From AP-15 sp963700185 (lineage in GTDB: Bacteria; Pseudomonadota; Alphaproteobacteria; ATCC43930; CGMCC-115725): DNA of 64,000 bases. The stretch lies in assembly GCA_963700185.1 (NCBI GenBank), contig CAVOWP010000012.1:1-64000 (forward strand), read 5' to 3'. A program made the position numbers and the translations under genes. Below, one piece after another: positions 56,644 through 64,000 of the stretch. Every line of letters starts with the position of its first letter. Within the stretch, counting starts at the first letter, position 1. Below the pieces are notes generated by a model that was not told the origin of the DNA, searched no databases, and saw only the letters and a program-made list of their open reading frames with translations.

Positions 56644-56715
56644 GGAATCCAAATGCGGGCGCAGGCGACTTTGACGAAATTGCTTGCCAAGGGGGCGCAA
56701 GAGCGCCAATCCAAC
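56644..56715 (+). pseudogene. Relic 3' end of a third solute-binding protein gene
   Basis: The plus strand reads GIQMRAQATLTKLLAKGAQE RQSN, matching the C-terminus of the second solute-binding protein (GTQMFAQATLTKLIAKVTQQ RQSF at about 55355-55410) at about three residues in four and at DNA level as well. Only this fragment survives; upstream (56340-56643) there is no further recognisable coding sequence. A REP-like palindrome starts two bases after the similarity ends, so the remainder was probably deleted or replaced at that point. Confidence 0.65.
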
Positions 56716-56717
56716 CG

Positions 56718-56812
56718 CCCCTCACCCTAACCCTCTCCCCGCTTAAGCGGGGAGAGGGAACTCACCAGCTGCTCCCTCGCCCCGCGTGCGGGGAGAGGGC
56801 TGGGGTGAGGGG
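56718..56812. repeat. REP-like palindrome, copy B
   Basis: The left arm CCCCTCACCCTAACCCTCTC and its near-complement GAGAGGGCTGGGGTGAGGGG flank two inner hairpins (CCCCGC-ttaa-GCGGGG, CCCCGC-gtgc-GGGG). It is the same family as copy A at 39947-40039, differing in the right arm and loops. It directly abuts the solute-binding-protein relic and ends 12 bases before the protease stop. Confidence 0.85.
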
Positions 56813-56823
56813 CAGCCAGTGGT

Positions 56824-57879
56824 TTACTTATTGCAGTCGGTGGCTCGGATGATGCACTCGCCGGCCTGATCCTGGGCGCAGTTCTTAACTGCCGCGAGCC
56901 GGGCGGCCTCACGGTCCCTGCGCCAAGCTGCGCCGGCGTGCTTGCCGTCCGCGGTCGTCGCCAGCGCACCACACATTCGCGGCCCGACCCTTCCCACGAC
57001 TTTGCAGCCGCTGGCGCCGCATTCGCCGAGCGCCACTTCCTCGGCACGTATCCCCGTCGGCTGGTTCCAGCTTACCCCGTATTTGCCGGTGCCCTTGTCC
57101 CACGCGATCGAGCCATATCCTCCCAGCCACGGCGAAGATGGAGGTGAAATCGGTCCAGGGGGTATTGGCGCGACAGTCGGTGGTCGCAACGCTTCGCTAG
57201 CCACGCATTCCACCGAAACAACAGCGTCAGACGCTTCCGAGACGATTTCAGATATAGGCCTCACCTTGTCGAAGGTTCCCGATTTATATTTTACCGAATA
57301 GTCGTCTAAAATAGGTGTGATGATCGAAGAGGGGACAGCAAAGTTCACGTTTTGCGGAATGTCTCCTATCAAAGGAGCAAGTTTTAACACATTCAGCTTA
57401 CTAACAGCGATCCCCACAACATTGCCTGCTCTATCTAGAACCGGGCCACCAGAATTCCCCGGTTGGATCGGTGCTGTAATCTGCAATCGAGTGACGTCGT
57501 CTCGAATGCCTGAGAGCGAAGATACAATTCCCGTTGTCACGATTGGGGTTGAAGACAGCAGGCCCTTTAACGGAAAACCGATAACGATAATTTCTTCGCC
57601 TAGCTTAAGCTGGTTATAACGACTCCGAAAGCGAAGAGATGCCCTAACTGGTCGCTCGGGCGCTATGACTGCGACATCAATGCGGGCATCGGTGGTTTTG
57701 ATTACGCCGGCCCCAATATTCGGAATGTTAACAGTCGTACACCCGTTAACAACATGGAAGTTCGTGATCACCAAAGTCCCGTTTGCTATGGCAAACCCGG
57801 TTCCTGACGAAGCACGGGCGGAGAAATCCAAAAAAGCGCAACCCAAAGCCCATAAGAGCGCAATCAACCATCGCGTCAT
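56824..57879 (-). CDS. Secreted trypsin-like serine protease fused to DUF4189
   Basis: A 351-residue protein with a signal peptide (MTRWLIALLWALGCAFLDFS). Its S1-type protease domain (about 25-225) has His in LVITNFHVVNGC, Asp in DARIDVAVIAPE and Ser in PIQPGNSGGPVLDRAGNVVG, plus a proline-rich linker (PPTVAPIPPGPISPPSSPW). The C-terminal DUF4189 domain (about 250-351) contains GGYGSIAWDKGTGKYGVSWN and conserved cysteines. All three catalytic residues are present, so proteolysis in the periplasm or outside is likely. The protease half is visibly richer in A and T than its surroundings and the DUF4189 half is not. Confidence 0.85.
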   Translation of the reverse strand: MTRWLIALLWALGCAFLDFSARASSGTGFAIANGTLVITNFHVVNGCTTVNIPNIGAGVIKTTDARIDVAVIAPERPVRASLRFRSRYNQLKLGEEIIVIGFPLKGLLSSTPIVTTGIVSSLSGIRDDVTRLQITAPIQPGNSGGPVLDRAGNVVGIAVSKLNVLKLAPLIGDIPQNVNFAVPSSIITPILDDYSVKYKSGTFDKVRPISEIVSEASDAVVSVECVASEALRPPTVAPIPPGPISPPSSPWLGGYGSIAWDKGTGKYGVSWNQPTGIRAEEVALGECGASGCKVVGRVGPRMCGALATTADGKHAGAAWRRDREAARLAAVKNCAQDQAGECIIRATDCNK

Positions 57880-57988
57880 TGCGCATAATTATTACGCCAT
57901 CGTCGAGATCACAATGCTTCGCACCGAATCACTCTGATCGGAGCAGCGGTAGGCCCCTCGCGAGTGCGTTATCAAATCGGCGGGGAGG

Positions 57989-58357
57989 TCATTTGTTGCA
58001 GTCGGTGACCCGCACGACGCATTCGCCTGCTGTCTTCGGGCAAAGCTTTAGGACAGCGAGCCGGGCCGCATCGCGGTCTTTGCGTTGAACGGCGGCCGCC
58101 TGTTTGCCGTCTTCGGATGTGGCCAATGCCAAGCACCTCGCCGGGCCTGCCCACGTCAAGATCTTGCAGCCGCTAGCACCGCAATCGCCGAGCGCCCGCT
58201 CCTCGGCGAGTTTGCGCGTCGGCTGGTTGAAGCTTCCCCCATACTTGCCGGTACTTTCGTCCCGTGCGATCGCGCCGTATCCGGCGGAGGCGGGGATGCT
58301 CGGAAGCAGGGTATATCCGAAGGCCAGCAAGGCGACGACGATCCACAGGCGGCGCAT
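57989..58357 (-). CDS. Stand-alone secreted DUF4189 protein
   Basis: A 122-residue protein: signal peptide (MRRLWIVVALLAFGYTLLPS, cleaved near ASA) followed only by a DUF4189 domain with AGYGAIARDESTGKYGGSFN, LGDCGASGCKILTW and the terminal GECVVRVTDCNK. Four to six cysteines suggest disulfides. It is clearly a paralogue of the C-terminal domain of the protease fusion 110 bases away, down to the shared end TDCNK. No function is established for DUF4189. Confidence 0.82.
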   Translation of the reverse strand: MRRLWIVVALLAFGYTLLPSIPASAGYGAIARDESTGKYGGSFNQPTRKLAEERALGDCGASGCKILTWAGPARCLALATSEDGKQAAAVQRKDRDAARLAVLKLCPKTAGECVVRVTDCNK

Positions 58358-58430
58358 CGAACTATTCTCCGTCAGATGATCGTACCGTATCGGGCACTAG
58401 GGCGGGTTGCCCCGCCCCAGTGCGTGCGGC

Positions 58431-59051
58431 TCAGCGCAGCGGCGAGAAGGCGGCCGGGACGACCAGCATGTTTTCCTGCTTGAGCATCATCCCGGGCTGA
58501 CCGCCTTTGGGCGGCCAGATGCCCTTGGATCTGGCTTCCTCGCGGATGCGGAAACGCTCGCCGGCATCCTTGTAGGCCCAGATATGACACCACTTGTTGA
58601 GGCCGCCGAGCTCGGAATACCAGGCGCCGGCCAATGGCGACAGCTTGGTCCGCTCTGCGATCTGCGTGCTCCAGCGGTCGATCGTGGCCGGGATGCCGCC
58701 CGGCTTGAAGGTATAGATGCGGATCTCGTAGAGGTTGCCGAGCTGGCGCGGCTCGAGCTTTGGCGAGAACGGCGCGGGCAGGTAGATGTCGCTCTGCTGC
58801 TCTACGACGAATTCGCGGGTATTGGGCGGCCAGCCCTGAAGCTTGGTCGCCTCGGCCCGCAGCCGGGTGCGCTCTTCGAGGTTCTCGTAGGGCCAGACAT
58901 GAATGACCCGGTTGAGGGGGCCCACTTCGGTGTGCCAGAAGGCGGCGAGCGGCGACACGTTCGCCCGCACCGGCAACGCCTCGGCGAAGCGTTCTTCGAA
59001 AGTCGCAACCGTGCCCGGCTGCAACGTATAGGTGCGCATTTCGATGATCAC
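58431..59051 (-). CDS. NIPSNAP-family protein, two tandem domains
   Basis: A 206-residue protein made of two NIPSNAP ferredoxin-like domains: residues 1-100 (MIIEMRTYTLQPGTVATFEE, GPLNRVIHVWPYENLEER) and 105-206 (YEIRIYTFKPGGIPATIDRW, GGLNKWCHIWAYKDAGERF). Both carry the N-H/K-x-W-x-Y pattern of the family. Bacterial members are cytoplasmic with no agreed reaction. No signal peptide. The gene is alone between DUF4189 and msrB. Confidence 0.88.
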   Translation of the reverse strand: MIIEMRTYTLQPGTVATFEERFAEALPVRANVSPLAAFWHTEVGPLNRVIHVWPYENLEERTRLRAEATKLQGWPPNTREFVVEQQSDIYLPAPFSPKLEPRQLGNLYEIRIYTFKPGGIPATIDRWSTQIAERTKLSPLAGAWYSELGGLNKWCHIWAYKDAGERFRIREEARSKGIWPPKGGQPGMMLKQENMLVVPAAFSPLR

Positions 59052-59073
59052 AGGTCTTCCTCCGTTTCGAGAG

Positions 59074-59093
59074 TCTAGCGCGCGGACGCTAGA
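59074..59093. promoter_or_regulatory. Inverted repeat before NIPSNAP gene
   Basis: TCTAGCG (59074-59080) and CGCTAGA (59087-59093) form a perfect 7-bp stem with a 6-base loop between the msrB stop and the NIPSNAP start. There is no T-tract. It could be a weak terminator of msrB or an operator for the NIPSNAP gene. Confidence 0.4.
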
Positions 59094-59109
59094 CCCTCGC
59101 GCCGGAGTG

Positions 59110-59598
59110 TCAAGCGCTCTTCCCGGGATCGCTTCCGCCAGTTGCCGGCGGCGTCTCTCCGGGATGAAAATCGAGCGACACGCCGTTCATGCAATAGCGC
59201 TGGCCGGTCGGCTCCGGACCGTCGTCGAAAACGTGGCCGAGGTGACCGCCGCAGTGGCTGCAATGAACTTCGGTCCGCGTCATGAAGAGGCTGCGGTCGG
59301 CCTCGGTTTCGACCGCCTCGTCGAGCGGCGCCCAAAAGCTCGGCCATCCGGTGCGACTGTCGAATTTGGCGTCCGAAGAGAAAAGCGGCTGACCGCAACC
59401 GGCGCAGTGATAGACCCCGGGGCCGTACTGCTTGTCGAGCGGGCTCGATGCGGCGCGTTCGGTGCCGTGCTCGCGCAGCACCCGGTATTGTGGCACGGAC
59501 AGCTTGCCCCGCCACTCCTCCTCGCTCAGTGCAACCGGAAATGACTTCCCCGGGGAATGTCCGCGGCCGCTCAAGCGGCCGAAAAGACCCTCTGCCAT
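59110..59598 (-). CDS. msrB: Peptide-methionine (R)-S-oxide reductase MsrB
   Basis: MsrB repairs methionine-R-sulfoxide. The 162-residue protein has the zinc ligands as two CxxC pairs (VYHCAGCGQPLF and VHCSHCGGHLGHVFDDGPEP), the core FDSRTGWPSFWAP, and the resolving/catalytic cysteine in RYCMNGVSLDF (usually selenocysteine or cysteine). ATG 59598 is used; ATG 59625 would add nine residues. The C-terminal tail after FHPGE is unusually long and Gly/Ser-rich. Confidence 0.9.
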   Translation of the reverse strand: MAEGLFGRLSGRGHSPGKSFPVALSEEEWRGKLSVPQYRVLREHGTERAASSPLDKQYGPGVYHCAGCGQPLFSSDAKFDSRTGWPSFWAPLDEAVETEADRSLFMTRTEVHCSHCGGHLGHVFDDGPEPTGQRYCMNGVSLDFHPGETPPATGGSDPGKSA

Positions 59599-59686
59599 GC
59601 CCTTCCTTTCGGACTCGAGATACAACCGACCGAATATCGGGTGGCCCGCATCTCCCGTGAAGGGGCCGGCAGCAAACGACGGGAGC

Positions 59687-59890
59687 TCAGTGCACCCGCT
59701 CGTCTTCGCCGGGGATGGGACGCAGCAATTCCGCGGTCGAGCGGGCGATCCAACACCAGACGACGCAGGTCAGCTCGTCATCGCCGCTGCGCAAGCGCAG
59801 CGCCTCGCGGTGCGCGATTTCCGCAGCGGCAGCGCCGTGCCGGCGAACGAGAAGCAGCACCGCTTCCCATATCTTGCGCTCGTTGGTCAT
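59687..59890 (-). CDS. Small hypothetical protein (DUF6961-like)
   Basis: A 67-residue protein reading MTNERKIWEAVLLLVRRHGA followed by HREALRLRSGDDELTCVVWC and a helical tail. The pattern of a short amphipathic helix, RHG, then GD resembles small alphaproteobacterial proteins of the DUF6961 type; I am not certain. It lies in the 475-base gap between msrB and parE, which otherwise shows no gene. Confidence 0.5.
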   Translation of the reverse strand: MTNERKIWEAVLLLVRRHGAAAAEIAHREALRLRSGDDELTCVVWCWIARSTAELLRPIPGEDERVH

Positions 59891-60073
59891 CATCGCCGGC
59901 GTCATCATAACCGTAAATCCGCCAGACCCGCGAGAGTTCCCTCTACCCGCCCCGTCGGGGGCTCGAAGGATCGGCTCGATCCGTCAAAGCTCTGTCCAAT
60001 ATCTTGTGGTAACCGAACGCACTCCATACTTCATCCTGCTTGTAAGAACGCTAACCCTCCGTATATTCGCGCC

Positions 60074-62071
60074 ATGCCCGATCTCTTCGACACGCCGCCC
60101 GCGAAGCCCGGCGACAGCTATTCCGCCAAGGACATAGAGGTCCTGGAGGGTCTCGAGCCGGTGCGCCGCCGTCCCGGCATGTATGTCGGCGGCGCGGACG
60201 AGCGCGGGCTCCATCACCTCGTGGCCGAAATCCTCGACAATGCGATGGACGAGGCGGTCGCCGGCCATGCCACCCGCATCGAGATCGAGCTCGGCGCCGG
60301 CAACTGGGTCACTGTCCGTGACAACGGCCGCGGCATCCCGGTCGACCCGCATCCGCGGTTCCCCGACAAATCCGCCCTCGAAGTGATCCTGACGACCCTG
60401 CATTCGGGCGGCAAGTTCGGCGGCGAGGCCTATCGGACTTCGGGCGGTCTGCACGGCGTCGGCGTCTCGGTCGTCAACGCGCTCGCCGACGAGTTCGAAG
60501 TCGAGGTCGCGCGCGACCGCAAGCTCTGGAGCCAGAGCTACTGCCGCGGGACAACGAAAACGAGCTTGTTGGATCGCGGGCCGGTGCACAACCGGCGCGG
60601 TACGATGGTGCGCTTCCATCCCGACCCGGAAATCTTCGGTGAGCTCGGCTTCCGGCCGGCGACGCTCTATCGCATGGCGCGCTCCAAAGCCTATCTCTTC
60701 CGCGGCCTCGAAATCCGCTGGAGCTGCGACCCTTCCGTGCCGCGTCCGGCAGGCGTCCCCGCCGAGGCAAAACTTCACTTCCCAGGCGGGCTGGGCGATT
60801 TCCTCGCGGCGAGCCTCGAGGGCCACGCCATGCTGACGCCCCGGCCGTTTGTCGGGCAAATCGACTTTGCGGAAGGCGGCGGCGTGGAGTGGGCGGTCGC
60901 CTGGCCCGAAGACGAGGAGGAAGGGTTCAGCCATTCCTATTGCAACACGATCCCGACCCCCGAAGGCGGCACGCACGAGGCGGGGCTGCGCAGCGCTCTG
61001 TTGCGCGCCGTCAAAGGCTATGGCGAACTCGCCGGCAACCGCCGCATCGCCCAGGCGACCGGCGAAGACGTTACGAGCGGCGCGGCGATGCTGCTGTCAT
61101 TGTTCATTCGCGACCCGCAGTTCCAGGGCCAGACCAAGGAGAGGCTGGCCTCTGCCGAGGCGACAAGGCTGGTCGAGAGTGCCGTCAAGGATCATTTCGA
61201 CCATTGGCTGAGCGCCGATCCGGCGACCGCACGGGTGCTCCTCGACCGCATCGCCGAACGGGCCGAGGAGCGCCAGCGGCGCCGCCAGCAGCGCGAGCTG
61301 GCGCGTAAGAGCGCGACCCGCAAATTGCGGCTCCCCGGCAAGCTCGCCGATTGCAGCCGCGACAGCGCCGCCGGTACCGAGATTTTTCTCGTCGAGGGCG
61401 ACAGTGCCGGCGGTTCCGCCAAGCAGGCGCGCGACCGCGAGACCCAAGCGATCCTGCCGCTGCGCGGCAAGATCCTCAACGTGGCGAGCGCGTCTGCCGA
61501 CAAGATGCGCGCCAACCAGGAATTGTCGGACATCATTCTGGCGCTCGGCACCGGTTCGGGACCGCATTACCGCGAGGAAGGATTGCGCTACGAGCGCGTC
61601 GTCATCATGACCGACGCCGATGTCGACGGCGCGCACATCGCCTCGCTGCTGATGACGTTCTTCTTTCGCGAAATGCCGAAGCTGGTCGAAAACGGCCACC
61701 TATTCCTCGCGTTGCCGCCGCTCTACAGGCTGACGCAGGGCGACGTCACCCATTACGCGCGGGACGATGCGCATCGCGAGGAATTGCTGGTCAGCGCCTT
61801 CAACGGCCGCGGCAAGGTCGAGATCAGCCGGTTCAAAGGTCTCGGCGAAATGCCGGCGCGCTTTCTGAAGGCGACGACGATGGACCCGGCGCACCGCACA
61901 TTGCTGCGGGTGACCCTGCCAGCGAAGCCCGATCCCGCAGCGATCGAGCTGCCCGCCGAGGAATTCGAGCGCACCAAGGCCTTGGTCGAGACCCTGATGG
62001 GCCGGCGCCCCGAGCTGCGCTTCGACTACATCCAGAAAAACGCCCGCTTCGCCCGCGATCTCGACGTATAA
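60074..62071 (+). CDS. parE: DNA topoisomerase IV subunit B
   Basis: The ATPase subunit of topoisomerase IV, which decatenates chromosomes. The 665-residue protein has a GHKL ATPase domain (EPVRRRPGMYVGGADERGLH, EILDNAMDEAVAGHATRIEI, DNGRGIPVDPHPRFPDKSAL), a transducer with TSGGLHGVGVSVVNALADEF, and the TOPRIM motifs EIFLVEGDSAGGSAKQARDR and MTDADVDGAHIASLLMTFFF. Without a gyrase-type insertion and with the alphaproteobacterial length it is ParE rather than GyrB. It begins at ATG 60074, and no parC is in the window. Confidence 0.93.
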   Translation: MPDLFDTPPAKPGDSYSAKDIEVLEGLEPVRRRPGMYVGGADERGLHHLVAEILDNAMDEAVAGHATRIEIELGAGNWVTVRDNGRGIPVDPHPRFPDKSALEVILTTLHSGGKFGGEAYRTSGGLHGVGVSVVNALADEFEVEVARDRKLWSQSYCRGTTKTSLLDRGPVHNRRGTMVRFHPDPEIFGELGFRPATLYRMARSKAYLFRGLEIRWSCDPSVPRPAGVPAEAKLHFPGGLGDFLAASLEGHAMLTPRPFVGQIDFAEGGGVEWAVAWPEDEEEGFSHSYCNTIPTPEGGTHEAGLRSALLRAVKGYGELAGNRRIAQATGEDVTSGAAMLLSLFIRDPQFQGQTKERLASAEATRLVESAVKDHFDHWLSADPATARVLLDRIAERAEERQRRRQQRELARKSATRKLRLPGKLADCSRDSAAGTEIFLVEGDSAGGSAKQARDRETQAILPLRGKILNVASASADKMRANQELSDIILALGTGSGPHYREEGLRYERVVIMTDADVDGAHIASLLMTFFFREMPKLVENGHLFLALPPLYRLTQGDVTHYARDDAHREELLVSAFNGRGKVEISRFKGLGEMPARFLKATTMDPAHRTLLRVTLPAKPDPAAIELPAEEFERTKALVETLMGRRPELRFDYIQKNARFARDLDV

Positions 62072-62106
62072 GCGGGAACAGCTTCCGGCTTGGGACGGGG
62101 GGTCGA

Positions 62107-63030
62107 ATGCGCATCGCCGTGATCGGCACCGGCGGCATCGGCGGGCCCTATGGCGCTTCGCTCGCGAAGGCCGGGGCGGATGTGACCTTTGTCGCGCGCG
62201 GCGCCCATCTCGCGGCGATCCGCGCGAACGGACTTCGGATCGAAGGCGATCGTGGTGAAACCCAAATCCGGCCGGCTCCGGCCACCGACAACATCGCCGA
62301 AATCGGCACCGTCGACATCGTGCTGTGCTGCGTCAAATTATGGGACCTTGAAGCTGTCGCCGAGCTGATCCGGGCGGCGATCGGACCGCACACTGCCGTG
62401 ATCCCGTTGCAGAACGGCATCGACGCCGCTGTACGCTTGACCTCGATCCTCGGGAAGGACGCAGTTATGGGAGGCATGGCGTTTGTCACCGGCGCGATCG
62501 TCGCGCCGGGCGTCATCCGCCAGACCGGCACCTACCAACGGATGACCTTCGGCGAGCTCGACGGCCGCATCAGCGAGCGCGGCCGGCGCCTGCGCGATCT
62601 CTGCGAAGCGGCTAGGTTCGAGGGCGTGCTGAGCCCGGACATCATGGTGCCGGTCTGGGAAAAATTCATCTTGCTGGTGCCGCTCAGCGGCCTCAACGCG
62701 CTGACCCGATTGCCGCTCGGAAAGTGGCGGGACGATCCCGATCTCCTGGCCCTGTACGAGGCGGCTTTGCACGAAACCGTATCCGTCGGCCTTGCCGAAG
62801 GGGTGCGGCTGCCATCTGACAGCGTCGACCGGACGCTCGCACAGATGCGCTCGATGCCCCCGCACCATACGACGTCGATGGGGAACGACCTGATCCGCGG
62901 CAACCGGCTGGAATTGCCCTGGTTTGCCGGCAAGGTGGTCGAACTCGGCCGCCGCCACGGCGTTAAAACGCCGGTGAATGGTTTTATTTATGCGGCGTTG
63001 AAGCCCTATGTTTACGGGGCCCACGCCTGA
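62107..63030 (+). CDS. Ketopantoate reductase family protein (PanE/ApbA)
   Basis: A 307-residue reductase: Rossmann motif MRIAVIGTGGIGGPYGASLA, the NADPH-binding VDIVLCCVKLWDLEAVAELI, PLQNGIDAAV and the C-terminal helical domain with MGNDLIRGNRLELPWFAGKV. The catalytic Lys is in VPVWEKFILLVPLSGLNALT. PanE makes pantoate in coenzyme A synthesis, but this family includes many paralogues of other substrates. It follows parE by 35 bases and may be co-transcribed. Confidence 0.85.
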   Translation: MRIAVIGTGGIGGPYGASLAKAGADVTFVARGAHLAAIRANGLRIEGDRGETQIRPAPATDNIAEIGTVDIVLCCVKLWDLEAVAELIRAAIGPHTAVIPLQNGIDAAVRLTSILGKDAVMGGMAFVTGAIVAPGVIRQTGTYQRMTFGELDGRISERGRRLRDLCEAARFEGVLSPDIMVPVWEKFILLVPLSGLNALTRLPLGKWRDDPDLLALYEAALHETVSVGLAEGVRLPSDSVDRTLAQMRSMPPHHTTSMGNDLIRGNRLELPWFAGKVVELGRRHGVKTPVNGFIYAALKPYVYGAHA

Positions 63031-63231
63031 GATGACCCATGACGGTTCGCCCGTAAAGACCACTTGCGCAAATCTGCAGCCGCCCTTAACTAAGGCCCGT
63101 CGACCCGTTTGGGTTCGGCTTTCCGGCCTGCGTTCCTGTGCGATCGTCCGACCGTGTCTCCCGAGCCAATCGATGTCCGATGCGCCGCGCGCTCGCGTGG
63201 CGTCCTAGCATGCTAATTGGAGTTACTGCTG

Positions 63232-63438
63232 ATGGCGACCGGTACGTGCAAATGGTTCAATGCGCAAAAGGGGTATGGCTTCATCCAGCCTGAAAGCGGC
63301 GGCGCTGACGTGTTCGTTCACATCTCGGCGGTGGAGCGCGCCGGGATGGACAATCTGCGAGAAGGTCAGAAGCTCAGCTATGAGCTCGAGCAGGGCCAGC
63401 GGGGCCGGGTCTCTGCTGTGAATTTGCGCGCGGTCTGA
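63232..63438 (+). CDS. Cold-shock protein (CspA family)
   Basis: A 68-residue OB-fold RNA chaperone with RNP1 KGYGFIQP and RNP2 DVFVHISAV, starting MATGTCKWFNAQ. TTGGAG lies about nine bases before ATG 63232. The 200-base leader (63031-63231) holds no gene and is long enough for a regulated 5' UTR. A terminator-like hairpin follows 18 bases after the stop, and IF-1 is encoded immediately behind it. Confidence 0.93.
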   Translation: MATGTCKWFNAQKGYGFIQPESGGADVFVHISAVERAGMDNLREGQKLSYELEQGQRGRVSAVNLRAV

Positions 63439-63456
63439 ACCGGGCGTCATCTGCGG

Positions 63457-63486
63457 GGGCGCCTCGGCGGGCGCCCTCTTCTTTCC
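63457..63486 (+). terminator. Rho-independent terminator between csp and infA
   Basis: GGGCGCC (63457-63463) and GGCGCCC (63470-63476) form a 7-bp stem, with a six-base TCGGCG loop, followed by the T-rich tract TCTTCTTTCC. It has all parts of an intrinsic terminator. It ends 15 bases before the infA start codon. Confidence 0.75.
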
Positions 63487-63500
63487 TCCAGGAGATATCT

Positions 63501-63770
63501 TTGGCTAAGGAAGATTTGATCGAGTTTGAAGGTACGGTACTCGAACTGCTTCCCGACGCGCGTTTTCGTGTGAAGCTCGACAACGGGCACGAGACCCTTG
63601 CTTATTCCTCCGGTAGAATGAAGAAGAATCGAATTCGAATTCTTGCCGGCGATCGTGTTACGGTAGAAATGACGCCGTATGATCTTACCAAAGGCCGGAT
63701 TAATTTCCGCCACAAGGACGAACGGGCGGCGCCGGCAATGTCGCCCCGCCCGCAATACCGCCGCCGCTGA
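63501..63770 (+). CDS. infA: Translation initiation factor IF-1
   Basis: IF-1 binds the ribosomal A site during initiation. The 89-residue protein reads MAKEDLIEFEGTVLELLPDA, RVKLDNGHETLAYSSGRMKK, NRIRILAGDRVTVEMTPYDL, with the usual S1-like OB fold and a short basic tail (SPRPQYRRR) beyond the normal 72 residues. The start codon is TTG 63501 with AGGAG seven bases upstream. A terminator lies between it and csp with no room for a separate promoter. Confidence 0.9.
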   Translation: MAKEDLIEFEGTVLELLPDARFRVKLDNGHETLAYSSGRMKKNRIRILAGDRVTVEMTPYDLTKGRINFRHKDERAAPAMSPRPQYRRR

Positions 63771-63918
63771 ATCGCAACAGTTGTCGATCGATCCGGCATC
63801 TGCCGTGTGGCCGCGGCATACCTCACCCAGCGAAACAGTTTGACATTTCTCTCGTCAAGCCCAATGTGACGAGTAGGTAAAAACGCAGCAATTGTTACAA
63901 TAAGGCTACAACGTCTCA

Positions 63919-64000
63919 ATGGATTTTTCCGAACTCGACCTTTCGCCTGAGGTTCTTCAGGCGGTTTCCGACGCCGGCTACACCAATCCCACTCCGATCC
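63919..64000 (+). CDS. DEAD-box RNA helicase, 5' end only
   Basis: From ATG 63919 the frame reads MDFSELDLSPEVLQAVSDAG and then YTNPTPI, the Q-motif of a DEAD-box RNA helicase such as RhlE. It runs off the window. Cold-shock protein, IF-1 and a DEAD helicase in a row form a translation/RNA-chaperone cluster known in alphaproteobacteria. The 148 bases before it contain a TTGACA at 63840-63845 that may be its -35 box. Confidence 0.85.
   Translation, partial: MDFSELDLSPEVLQAVSDAGYTNPTPI

Noticed and set aside
1..64000. CRISPR array or prophage
   Set aside because: No regularly spaced direct repeats, cas genes, or phage structural genes were seen anywhere in the window.

Overview
The window is high-GC chromosomal DNA from an alphaproteobacterium. 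The evidence is the divergent recG / sdhE-mfd arrangement, a DUF1127 protein, the long alphaproteobacterial dCTP deaminase, a DUF1328 membrane protein, FabI, ParE, and csp-infA-DEAD helicase linkage. A Rhodospirillales-like or Hyphomicrobiales-like origin is likely, but the genus cannot be read from the sequence.

Layout. 0-3.8 kb is a scarred accessory region. It holds an orphan tRNA-3'-end-like sequence, a BrnT/BrnA toxin-antitoxin pair with a broken antitoxin, a cut-off hypothetical gene, two opposed degenerate IS6-family transposase remnants, and an mfd gene that stops at the IS junction after roughly its first third. sdhE and recG follow (3.9-6.3 kb).

6.3-28.2 kb is one long co-directional polysaccharide locus. 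It opens with a winged-helix regulator carrying a Rossmann-like domain and a NusG/RfaH-like antiterminator. A shared leader motif (inverted repeat followed by GGTAGCNTGG, ops-like) precedes both the regulator and the first biosynthetic gene. Then come a fused WbpB-like oxidoreductase/WbpD-like acetyltransferase, a WbpE-like aminotransferase, a Wzm/Wzt exporter, a methyltransferase, four glycosyltransferase-like proteins, three NAD-dependent epimerases, a WbpI-like 2-epimerase and three AsnB-type amidotransferases. The set suggests a polymer containing 2,3-diamino-uronic acids with carboxyls converted to amides.

28.3-37.6 kb holds small membrane proteins, an XRE regulator, an alpha/beta hydrolase, an EAL-domain protein, an M20 peptidase, an extradiol dioxygenase next to a Rieske oxygenase, hemC and an ArsB/SLC13-type transporter. 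37.7-52.7 kb is mostly housekeeping: UvrD/PcrA, PrmA, DUF1127, aminopeptidase P, dCTP deaminase, then a minus-strand fabI / haem-binding DUF3365 / histidine kinase / Nudix block, then YihY, PdxH, a cation efflux protein and an SDR. 52.7-56.8 kb has two tandem Tat-exported solute-binding proteins, a hydrolase, and the relic tail of a third solute-binding protein beside a REP-like repeat. 56.8-64 kb has a trypsin-DUF4189 fusion, a lone DUF4189 protein, NIPSNAP, MsrB, ParE, PanE, a cold-shock protein, a terminator hairpin, IF-1 and the start of a DEAD-box helicase.

A caution applies to the whole window. Many otherwise well-conserved genes, most of them between 11.3 and 26.1 kb, carry single-base frameshifts, often in short homopolymers. 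These could be assembly indels or real lesions. Frameshifted genes are given as their whole reconstructed span.
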